Shown here: one piece after another, positions 1-5,424 of the stretch
Numbering within the stretch: position 1 is the stretch's first letter
Layout of the letters: each line of letters starts with the position of its first letter
From: Gallionella sp. UBA4737
GTDB taxonomy: Bacteria > Pseudomonadota > Gammaproteobacteria > Burkholderiales > Gallionellaceae
Direction of reading: 5' to 3'
Length of the DNA: 8,072 nucleotides
Assembly (NCBI GenBank): GCA_002403995.1
Contig: DHIV01000128.1
Location: forward strand, 473 to 8,544
The notes under the pieces: model-generated
What the model was told of the DNA's origin: nothing
Seen by the model: only the letters and a program-made list of their open reading frames with translations
The model's database searches: none
Program-made: the position numbers and the translations under genes

Positions 1-164
1 TGTGGATACTCGACGAACCTTTGAGCGCGCTCGATGTCGGAGCTGTGGCGTTGATACAGGAATTGATCGCCGAACATCTGGCTCGGCAGGGGATGGTGAT
101 TTTTACCACGCACCAGCCGCTGCATGTGGCGGGGATGGAAATGCGTATTTTGTCGCTGTCATGA
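1..164 (+). CDS. ccmA: CcmA, heme-release ABC ATPase (3' end only)
   Basis: Only the last 53 codons are in the window, reading from base 3 to the TGA at 162-164; the 5' part lies outside. The fragment opens with WILDEPLSALD, which is the Walker B motif with its catalytic Glu followed by the D-loop. It continues to FTTHQP, whose His is the switch histidine of ABC ATPases, and ends a few residues later, as E. coli CcmA does. CcmA is the cytoplasmic ATPase that, with CcmB, uses ATP to release holo-CcmE from the CcmC-CcmD-heme-CcmE complex. The identification rests on these motifs and on ccmB beginning inside its stop codon (ATGA overlap at 161-164). The Walker A and signature motifs cannot be checked here. 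Confidence 0.93.
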   Translation, partial: WILDEPLSALDVGAVALIQELIAEHLARQGMVIFTTHQPLHVAGMEMRILSLS

Positions 165-844
165 AGAAATCCACCATGCTCGATTTGCTGGTGTTGGTGA
201 TAAGGCGCGACTTGGTGTTGGCGATGCGTCGCCGTGCCGACGTGCTTACCACGCTGATTTTTTTCGTGATGGTGGTCAGTCTGTTTCCGTTGGGCGTCGG
301 GCCGGAACTGGATATGTTGCGCAAGATGGCTCCGGGCGTGTTGTGGGTGGCGGCACTGCTGGCTTCGATGCTGTCGCTGGGGCGATTGTTCTCGGCAGAT
401 TATCTGGACGGCACGCTGGAGCAGATGATGCTGGCTCCGCAGTCCTTATCCATGCTGGTGCTGGGAAAGATGGCGGCACACTGGATGGTGTCCGGATTGC
501 CGCTGGTGCTGATGGCTCCGGTGTTGGGATTGCAGTTCGATATGTCGGTGCGGGCGCTGGGTGTGTTGATCGTTGGCCTGATGCTGGGAACACCGATACT
601 CAGCATGCTGGGTGCGATAGGCGCGGCATTGACGCTGGGCTTGCGCGGTGGCGGTGTGTTGCTGTCGTTGCTGGTGTTGCCGTTGTGTATTCCGGTGCTG
701 ATTTTTGGCACTGGCGCAGTCGAAGCGATATCAAGCGGGTTAAGCATAGCGTCCCATTTGTCCTTGCTGGGTGCTTTGCTGGTGTTGGCCCTGGTGTTCA
801 CCCCGTGGGTGACCGCCCAGGCTTTGCGCATTTCGATGGAGTAG
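161..844 (+). CDS. ccmB: CcmB, membrane subunit of the CcmAB heme-release transporter
   Basis: The product is 227 residues, close to the roughly 220 of E. coli CcmB. About six hydrophobic segments are visible (near residues 29-46, 58-74, 98-124, 132-153, 158-184 and 198-215). Family landmarks are LFPLGVGPE (41-49), APGVLWVAALL (57-67), DGTLEQMML (83-91), LRGGGVLLSLLVLPL (161-175) and the C-terminal ALRISME, which matches the ALRIS ending of E. coli CcmB. It is the integral-membrane partner of CcmA in heme release from CcmC/CcmE. The start at 161 overlaps the ccmA stop as ATGA and has no clear Shine-Dalgarno, so translation probably relies on coupling. The ATG at 176 (222 residues) is an equally plausible start. 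The last eight codons, including the stop, are repeated immediately downstream. Confidence 0.96.
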   Translation: MKKSTMLDLLVLVIRRDLVLAMRRRADVLTTLIFFVMVVSLFPLGVGPELDMLRKMAPGVLWVAALLASMLSLGRLFSADYLDGTLEQMMLAPQSLSMLVLGKMAAHWMVSGLPLVLMAPVLGLQFDMSVRALGVLIVGLMLGTPILSMLGAIGAALTLGLRGGGVLLSLLVLPLCIPVLIFGTGAVEAISSGLSIASHLSLLGALLVLALVFTPWVTAQALRISME

Positions 845-868
845 GCGTTGCGTATTTCGATGGAGTGA
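821..868 (+). repeat. 24-bp tandem duplication of the ccmB 3' end
   Basis: Bases 821-844 encode ALRISME followed by TAG, the true end of ccmB. Bases 845-868 encode ALRISME again in the same frame, followed by TGA. The two 24-bp units differ only at a synonymous Ala codon (GCT/GCG), a synonymous Arg codon (CGC/CGT) and the stop (TAG/TGA). The second unit lies wholly in the ccmB-ccmC spacer and supplies the GGAG at 862-865 that serves as the ccmC ribosome-binding site. Repeat and positions are read directly from the sequence; a local slippage or duplication origin is inference. Confidence 0.9.
862..865 (+). promoter_or_regulatory. Shine-Dalgarno for the ccmC GTG start
   Basis: GGAG lies six bases before the GTG at 872, the best-spaced ribosome-binding site near the conserved N-terminus of CcmC, and so supports the non-ATG start. 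It falls inside the second copy of the duplicated ccmB tail. Confidence 0.7.
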
Positions 869-871
869 TTA

Positions 872-1609
872 GTGGCAATTAACTGGTTCAAATATTCTGC
901 ACCCACCACCTTTTACGGCCTGGCCGGAAAGATGATCCCATGGTTCGCAATTTCCGCCGCGATCTTGTTTGGGATCGGTTTGTATATCGGTTTTTTTGTC
1001 GCGCCCATGGATGAAACGCAAGGCGAGTTTTACCGCATCATGTTCATCCACGTCCCGGCCTCCATCCTGTCCATGTTCCTGTATATGATCATGGCGGGTT
1101 ACGCGGCACTGGGACTGATCTTCAATACCCGCTTGTCGGCCATGATGGCCTCAGCCATTGCCCCGACAGGCGCTCTGTTCGCTTTCATTTCGTTATGGAC
1201 CGGTGCGCTGTGGGGTAAGCCGACGTGGGGCGCGTGGTGGTTGTGGGATGCGCGCCTGACATCCGAACTGATCCTGCTGTTCCTGTATCTGGGTTTCATC
1301 GCGCTGCACGCTTCGATCGACGAGCCGCGACGGGCCGACCGCGCTGCGGCTCTGCTGGCCATCGTGGGATCGGTGAACGTGCCTATCATTTATTTTTCGG
1401 TAAAGTGGTGGAACACCCTGCATCAGGGCTCGACCATCAAGTTCAGCGGCACCAGCATGCACATTGCGATGCAGCATGCCCTGTTCACCATGCTGGCAGC
1501 TTGCTGGTTATATGCCATCGCGGTGGTGTTGGCGCGCGTGCGCAGCATCATTCTCGAGCGTGAGCGGAATACTGCATGGATTGCTGAGCTGCCGGAGGTG
1601 CGGTCATGA
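872..1609 (+). CDS. ccmC: CcmC, heme-handling protein that attaches heme to CcmE
   Basis: The 245-residue product starts at GTG and matches E. coli CcmC in length and motif spacing. CcmC belongs to the heme-handling protein superfamily. It binds heme at the periplasmic face of the inner membrane and delivers it to CcmE. The tryptophan-rich WWD motif is at about 119-126 (WGAWWLWDARLTSE). The two axial heme ligands are H60 (in IHVPAS) and H184 (in WNTLHQGST), at the same residue numbers as in E. coli. Six membrane segments are apparent, as expected. The gene ends ELPEVRS-stop at a TGA embedded in ATGA at 1606-1609, the start of a small unexpected frame instead of ccmD directly. The C-terminal region around 190-245 is more divergent from E. 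coli than the core. Confidence 0.97.
   Translation: MAINWFKYSAPTTFYGLAGKMIPWFAISAAILFGIGLYIGFFVAPMDETQGEFYRIMFIHVPASILSMFLYMIMAGYAALGLIFNTRLSAMMASAIAPTGALFAFISLWTGALWGKPTWGAWWLWDARLTSELILLFLYLGFIALHASIDEPRRADRAAALLAIVGSVNVPIIYFSVKWWNTLHQGSTIKFSGTSMHIAMQHALFTMLAACWLYAIAVVLARVRSIILERERNTAWIAELPEVRS
1593..1609 (+). repeat. Upstream copy of the Shine-Dalgarno/ATGA junction module
   Basis: This 17-base unit reads CGGAGGTGC, three variable bases, then CATGA. It matches 1745-1761 at 14 of 17 positions. It holds the ribosome-binding site and start of the small ORF and the stop of ccmC. Confidence 0.75.
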
Positions 1610-1755
1610 GACGGTGCGCGAATGCGGCGGGTGCGGGAGTGACCGCATTGCACCTCCTGATGGAACTACCAGCCAACCCACTACGCCAGCAAGCTGGCAA
1701 GTGGCTGGTTGTCCCGCAATCTGCCGGCTTTGCCGGTAACGTGTCGGAGGTGCAA
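1594..1755 (+). promoter_or_regulatory. Candidate alternative RNA structure gating the ccmD ribosome-binding site
   Basis: Bases 1648-1657 (TTGCACCTCC) are a perfect 10-base complement of 1746-1755 (GGAGGTGCAA), which contains the ccmD Shine-Dalgarno. Eight of the same bases (1650-1657) can instead pair with 1594-1601 (GGAGGTGC), the Shine-Dalgarno upstream of the small ORF. That pairing can be extended by 1602-1606 with 1640-1644 across a five-base bulge. The two pairings are mutually exclusive. A ribosome translating the small ORF would run through 1640-1657 and should expose the ccmD site. The complementarity is seen directly; any regulatory role is inference. Confidence 0.4.
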
Positions 1756-1761
1756 CCATGA
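1606..1761 (+). CDS. Possible 51-residue small ORF between ccmC and ccmD
   Basis: This frame starts at the ATG overlapping the ccmC stop (ATGA 1606-1609) and ends at a TGA overlapping the ccmD ATG (ATGA 1758-1761). A GGAGG at 1594-1598, seven bases before the ATG, is as well placed as the one before ccmD, so ribosomes could well translate it. The predicted peptide is Ala/Gly/Pro-rich, begins MRRC, and has no recognisable domain, transmembrane helix or signal peptide. I do not recognise it as any Ccm protein. Its DNA contains nested inverted repeats, and its two ends are copies of the same Shine-Dalgarno/start module. It may therefore be a by-product of a repeat insertion, or a leader-type frame that couples ccmC translation to ccmD. 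A functional peptide is the least supported reading. Confidence 0.3.
   Translation: MRRCANAAGAGVTALHLLMELPANPLRQQAGKWLVVPQSAGFAGNVSEVQP
1674..1711 (+). repeat. Imperfect 14-bp hairpin in the ccmC-ccmD insert
   Basis: Arms pair in three blocks: CAACC (1674-1678) with GGTTG (1707-1711), CAC (1679-1681) with GTG (1701-1703), and GCCAGC (1685-1690) with GCTGGC (1693-1698), separated by small internal loops. A second short hairpin, CCGGC/GCCGG with a TTT loop, follows at 1724-1736. No T-run follows either, so they are not terminators. Both lie inside the long pairing that could sequester the ccmD ribosome-binding site. Confidence 0.55.
1745..1761 (+). repeat. Downstream copy of the Shine-Dalgarno/ATGA junction module
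   Basis: This is the partner of 1593-1609, identical at 14 of 17 positions. It carries GGAGG (1746-1750), spaced seven bases from the ccmD ATG at 1758, and so fixes the ccmD start. Confidence 0.75.
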
Positions 1762-1925
1762 ATTTGGATATCTGGATGAGGGAAAACCCATTTACCTATA
1801 TTCTATGCGGTTCATATGCCGTTGCGTTGCTCATTTTTGTGATTGAGATCGCGATGGTCAGACACAAGAGGAAAATCACTTTGCAACAGGTTCGCCTGAT
1901 GCGTAACGCAGGAGACGAGGAATAA
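1758..1925 (+). CDS. ccmD: CcmD, small membrane subunit of the CcmABCD complex
   Basis: The 55-residue product is short, as CcmD proteins are (E. coli 69). It has the expected plan: a short N-terminus, one transmembrane helix at about residues 16-34 led by GSYAVALL, then a basic, Arg/Lys-rich cytoplasmic tail (RHKRK, 36-40) running into a helical end. The GSYA segment aligns with the GGYA of E. coli CcmD. CcmD stabilises the CcmC-heme-CcmE complex and is needed for release of holo-CcmE. The ATG at 1758 has a good GGAGG seven bases upstream, and the stop abuts the ccmE ATG with no gap. Sequence conservation in CcmD is weak, so the call depends partly on size, topology and position between ccmC and ccmE. 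Synteny makes it firm. Confidence 0.92.
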   Translation: MNLDIWMRENPFTYILCGSYAVALLIFVIEIAMVRHKRKITLQQVRLMRNAGDEE

Positions 1926-2414
1926 ATGAAACCGCGCCAGAAAAGATTCATGTTTATCGCTGTTGCCGTTGCCGCAGTAGGCGTGGCAGTCGGCTTGGTA
2001 CTATATGCGCTGAGGGGCAACGTCAACTTGTATTTCACACCGACCCAGGTGTACAACAATGAAGTCCCCAGCGGGCGCAGTTTCCGCATAGGTGGTTTGG
2101 TCGAGGAGGGCAGCGTAAAGCGCGAAAAGGACGGTTTGACGGTAAATTTCGTGATCACCGATACGCACAAAAGTATTCCTGTCGTGTATAAAGGCATCCT
2201 GCCGGATTTGTTCAAGGAAGGCAAAGGCGTAGTCGCACAGGGCAAGGTGAATGCCAATGGCATGATGGTCGCCGAAGAGGTGCTTGCCAAGCATGATGAG
2301 AATTACATGCCGCCGGAAGCGGCCGATGCCTTGAAAAAAGCGCAAGCAGCGAATGCGGCCGATACAGCTGCCATGCCAGCCAACGCGCCAGTAGCAGTTC
2401 CTGTTGCCAAATAA
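1926..2414 (+). CDS. ccmE: CcmE, periplasmic heme chaperone
   Basis: The product is 162 residues, close to E. coli CcmE (159). It has a basic N-terminus (KPRQKR), one membrane anchor at about 9-29, and a periplasmic beta-barrel (OB-fold) domain at about 31-120. The signature HDENY follows at 123-127. H123 corresponds to the histidine that binds heme covalently through a vinyl group, and Y127 to the tyrosine that ligates heme iron (H130 and Y134 in E. coli). The tail after about residue 134 is a low-complexity Ala/Pro-rich stretch, usual for the flexible C-terminus of this family. CcmE takes heme from CcmC and delivers it to CcmF. The start directly follows the ccmD stop (TAAATG), and GAGG at 1917-1920 is a suitably spaced ribosome-binding site. 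Confidence 0.97.
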   Translation: MKPRQKRFMFIAVAVAAVGVAVGLVLYALRGNVNLYFTPTQVYNNEVPSGRSFRIGGLVEEGSVKREKDGLTVNFVITDTHKSIPVVYKGILPDLFKEGKGVVAQGKVNANGMMVAEEVLAKHDENYMPPEAADALKKAQAANAADTAAMPANAPVAVPVAK

Positions 2415-2432
2415 TTTACTGAGGAGCCTGAC

Positions 2433-4439
2433 ATGATTCCAGAGCTTGGTCATTTTTCGTTAATTGTCGCGCTGTTTTTGGCGCTTACTTTGGGCATATT
2501 GCCGATACTCGGCGCTGCCCGCAACAACGCGGTATTGATGAGCATGGCGCGCCCGCTGGCGTTCGGGCAATTCGTGTTTATCGCGCTGGCGTTCGCAACC
2601 CTTGCCAATGCTTTTCTGCATAATGATTTTTCCGTGCTGTATGTCGCCGAGCACTCCAATTCGCAATTGCCCATGCATTACCGCTTCGCCGCGATATGGG
2701 GCGGGCACGAAGGTTCGCTGCTGCTTTGGGCAACCATATTGTCAGTCTGGACTGCTGCAGTCGCCACGTTCAGCAAACACCTGCCTGAAGAAATGGTCGC
2801 GCGTGTTCTGGGTGTGATGGGCCTGATCTCTGTAGGCTTCCTGTTATTCATGCTGATGACCTCGAATCCATTCGATCGCCTGTTGCCTGCTGCAACCGAA
2901 GGGCAAGAGTTGACCCCCTTGTTACAAGATCCGGGATTGGTGATCCATCCGCCGATGCTATACACGGGCTATGTGGGGTTCTCGGTCGCGTTTGCGTTCG
3001 CCATTGCCGCATTGCTGGGCGGGAAACTGGATGCCACCTGGGCGCGCTGGTCGCGTCCCTGGACTACCGTGGCATGGACGTTTCTTACCTGCGGCGTAAT
3101 GCTGGGCAGTTGGTGGGCTTATTATGAACTCGGCTGGGGCGGCTGGTGGTTCTGGGATCCGGTTGAAAACGCCTCCTTTATGCCCTGGCTGGTGGGCACG
3201 GCGCTGATCCATTCGCTGGCCGTTACGGAAAAGCGCGGCGCATTCAAGAGTTGGACCGTATTGCTGGCGATCGCTGCATTTTCCCTCAGTCTGCTCGGAA
3301 CATTCCTGGTGCGTTCCGGCGTGCTGTCTTCGGTGCACTCGTTTGCGACCGATCCCAAGCGTGGTGTATTTATTCTGGCTTTCCTGGCGATCGTGATCGG
3401 TTCGTCCTTGCTGTTGTTCGCCTGGCGCGCCCCCAAGATTGGGTTGGGCGGCAAGTTTGACATGGTCTCCCGTGAATCGATGCTGTTGTCGAATAATGTG
3501 CTGCTGTCGGTTGCTGCCGCCGCAGTGTTCATCGGCACTTTGTATCCGCTGTTTATGGACGCGCTGGGTATGGGCAAACTCTCGGTAGGACCGCCCTATT
3601 TCGATGCAGTGTTCGTCCCATTGATGGCGCTGGCGATATTTATGATGGGATTGGGTGCATTGGCACGCTGGAAACAGACCAGCGTGCCCGAATTGGCCAA
3701 GCGCTTGCGCTGGGGACTTGTTTCAGCACTTATTCTGGCATTGCTGCTGCCCTTTATTTTCCACCATTGGACGCCGATGATCTCGCTCGGATTATTGATG
3801 TCGTTCTGGATCATCGCCTCGTTGGTGGTTAGTTTGCAGCAGCGCTGGGGCGGGCAGGGATCCTTCGTGCAGCGCGTGCGCAATCAGAGTTTGAGCTATT
3901 ACGGTATGCAACTGGCGCATCTCGGCGTGGCAGTGTTCATCATCGGGGTTACCGTGGTGAAGGGCTATGAATCCGAGCGTGACGTGCGCATGAACGTGGG
4001 TGACACGGTCGATTCGGGAGGCTACATGTTCCGTTTTGACGGCGTGCGCAGCACCGAAGGTCCGAATTATACGGCGACGGAGGCACACTTCACGGTTACC
4101 AAGGATGGCAAGCTGATTAACGAGTTGTTGCCGCAGAAACGCGTTTACAACGCGTCAGGGATGCCGATGACAAAGGCTGCGATCGACAAGAACCTGTTCC
4201 GCGATTTGTACGTCTCCATGGGCGAACCGATTGCCGGATCGGAAGGCGCCTGGGCGGTGCGCGTGTATTACAAGCCGTTTGTGGTCTGGATTTGGGGAGG
4301 CTGTCTGTTGATGGCTTTGGGAGGTGTGCTGGCCGTCAGTGATCGCCGCTATCGTGTTCACAGCAAAAAAGCGAACCTTATCAGTGAAAGCAGTTTGCCT
4401 GTGGGCGGTGTCATGGCGGCAGGGGGCAAAGCATCATGA
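2433..4439 (+). CDS. ccmF: CcmF, core subunit of the cytochrome c heme lyase
   Basis: The product is 668 residues (E. coli 647), a polytopic inner-membrane protein of the heme-handling superfamily with more than a dozen hydrophobic segments. The WWD motif is at about 234-252 (GWGGWWFWDPVENASFMPW). The four histidines expected to ligate heme appear as H172 (in IHPPMLYTGY), H260 (in ALIHS), H302 (in SSVHSFATDP) and H496 (in QLAHLG), each within a few residues of the E. coli positions. A periplasmic domain spans about 511-611, followed by a final transmembrane helix. CcmF accepts heme from CcmE and, with CcmH and CcmI, ligates it to apocytochrome c. The ATG has a strong GAGGAG (2421-2426) six bases upstream after an 18-base gap from ccmE, the only junction downstream of ccmC with its own free-standing spacer. 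Confidence 0.98.
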   Translation: MIPELGHFSLIVALFLALTLGILPILGAARNNAVLMSMARPLAFGQFVFIALAFATLANAFLHNDFSVLYVAEHSNSQLPMHYRFAAIWGGHEGSLLLWATILSVWTAAVATFSKHLPEEMVARVLGVMGLISVGFLLFMLMTSNPFDRLLPAATEGQELTPLLQDPGLVIHPPMLYTGYVGFSVAFAFAIAALLGGKLDATWARWSRPWTTVAWTFLTCGVMLGSWWAYYELGWGGWWFWDPVENASFMPWLVGTALIHSLAVTEKRGAFKSWTVLLAIAAFSLSLLGTFLVRSGVLSSVHSFATDPKRGVFILAFLAIVIGSSLLLFAWRAPKIGLGGKFDMVSRESMLLSNNVLLSVAAAAVFIGTLYPLFMDALGMGKLSVGPPYFDAVFVPLMALAIFMMGLGALARWKQTSVPELAKRLRWGLVSALILALLLPFIFHHWTPMISLGLLMSFWIIASLVVSLQQRWGGQGSFVQRVRNQSLSYYGMQLAHLGVAVFIIGVTVVKGYESERDVRMNVGDTVDSGGYMFRFDGVRSTEGPNYTATEAHFTVTKDGKLINELLPQKRVYNASGMPMTKAAIDKNLFRDLYVSMGEPIAGSEGAWAVRVYYKPFVVWIWGGCLLMALGGVLAVSDRRYRVHSKKANLISESSLPVGGVMAAGGKAS

Positions 4440-4960
4440 TGCGTTTCTGGCCGTTTGTGGCTTTCGTGGTATTGGCGGTTTTTCTGTATATCGGACTGGG
4501 ACTGAATCCGCGTGAAGTACCTTCACCACTGATAAACAAACCTGCACCGGCTTTCACCCTGCCCCAGTTGCACGATCCTGCCAAGCGATTTTCTTCGCAG
4601 GACATGAAGGGGCAAGTCTGGATGCTCAACGTCTGGGCATCCTGGTGTGTTTCATGCAGGGAAGAGCACCCGGTTCTGATGGCGCTGGCACGCAAGAACA
4701 TCGTTCCCATCTATGGCCTGGATTACAAGGACAAGAACGCAGATGGCGAAGCGTGGTTGCGCAACGGTGGCGACCCTTACACCCTGGTCTCCACGGATGC
4801 CGACGGCCGTGTCGGGATCGATTACGGCGTGTATGGCGTTCCTGAAACCTATGTCATCGACAAGCAGGGCATCATCCGCTACAAACAGATCGGCGCGATC
4901 ACCCATGAAAACCTGCAGAATAAAATCCTTCCCTTGATTGCGGAGTTGCAAGCGAAATGA
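4436..4960 (+). CDS. ccmG: CcmG (DsbE-type), membrane-anchored thioredoxin-like reductase
   Basis: The 174-residue product has an N-terminal membrane anchor (about 5-23) and a periplasmic thioredoxin fold. The active site WCVSC gives cysteines C71 and C74. The cis-proline loop is GVPETY (134-139, P136). The acidic loop GLDYKDK (94-100) is typical of CcmG and separates it from general thioredoxins. CcmG reduces the disulphide of apocytochrome CXXCH motifs or of CcmH, receiving electrons from CcdA/DsbD, which is not encoded in this window. Many CcmG proteins have CPTC; CVSC is a common variant and not a sign of lost function. The start at 4436 overlaps the ccmF TGA (ATGA). A second ATG follows immediately at 4439, so the start could shift by one codon. 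Confidence 0.96.
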   Translation: MMRFWPFVAFVVLAVFLYIGLGLNPREVPSPLINKPAPAFTLPQLHDPAKRFSSQDMKGQVWMLNVWASWCVSCREEHPVLMALARKNIVPIYGLDYKDKNADGEAWLRNGGDPYTLVSTDADGRVGIDYGVYGVPETYVIDKQGIIRYKQIGAITHENLQNKILPLIAELQAK

Positions 4961-5424
4961 AATATCTGTTGATATTGCTGATCAGCCTGATGCCGGTATT
5001 TTCCTATGCCGGTGAAGCGAAAGATCTGGCCGAAGACCCGGTGCTGGAAAAACGCATGATCGGTCTGGCAGAAAATCTGCGTTGCCTGGTTTGCCAGAAT
5101 GAGTCGCTGGCCAGTTCGCGCGCAGATCTTGCAAAGGATCTGCGCCAGGAAGTGCGCGAAAAAATGAAGCAGGGCATGAGCGATCAGGAAATCATTGATT
5201 TTCTGGTTTCAAAATATGGCGATTTCGTGCTGTTCGATCCGCCGATGAAAAGTTACACGATATTGCTCTGGTATGGCCCGTTTGCCTTGCTGCTGATAGG
5301 GCTGGCCGGTCTGGTAGTTCAACTGCGCAAACGTAAGAATGCACCCCCAGAAACCCAGTTGTCTGCCGAACAGGCACAACGTGCAGCAACCTTGTTAAAC
5401 CCACCGAAAGACCAGCAAACATGA
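4957..5424 (+). CDS. ccmH: CcmH, thiol oxidoreductase subunit of the heme lyase
   Basis: The 155-residue product begins with a hydrophobic signal sequence (about 1-18, likely cleaved after SYA). A periplasmic three-helix-bundle domain follows, with the family motif LRCLVCQN (41-48; C43 and C46) and the conserved segment ending KYGDFVLFDPP (86-96). A transmembrane helix at about 102-122 is followed by a short basic cytoplasmic tail. CcmH works with CcmG to hold apocytochrome cysteines reduced and is part of the CcmFHI lyase. Here CcmH is a stand-alone single-domain protein. In E. coli the equivalent protein is fused to a CcmI-like TPR domain, which here is the next gene. The start overlaps the ccmG stop (ATGA 4957-4960) and the stop overlaps the ccmI start. 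Confidence 0.97.
   Translation: MKYLLILLISLMPVFSYAGEAKDLAEDPVLEKRMIGLAENLRCLVCQNESLASSRADLAKDLRQEVREKMKQGMSDQEIIDFLVSKYGDFVLFDPPMKSYTILLWYGPFALLLIGLAGLVVQLRKRKNAPPETQLSAEQAQRAATLLNPPKDQQT

Noticed and set aside
400..909. 169-residue minus-strand frame across ccmB.
   Set aside because: Shadow of ccmB; low-complexity Ser/Thr/Pro/Asn-rich peptide with no recognisable domain.
1669..1712. Integron attC-like hairpin in the ccmC-ccmD spacer.
   Set aside because: The stem lacks the paired R/R' and L/L' core motifs of attC sites, and there is no integrase or gene-cassette context.
4643..4660. CcmG active site CVSC instead of the E. coli CPTC.
   Set aside because: CVSC followed by Arg-Glu-Glu-His-Pro is common in proteobacterial CcmG proteins; both cysteines and the cis-proline loop are intact.
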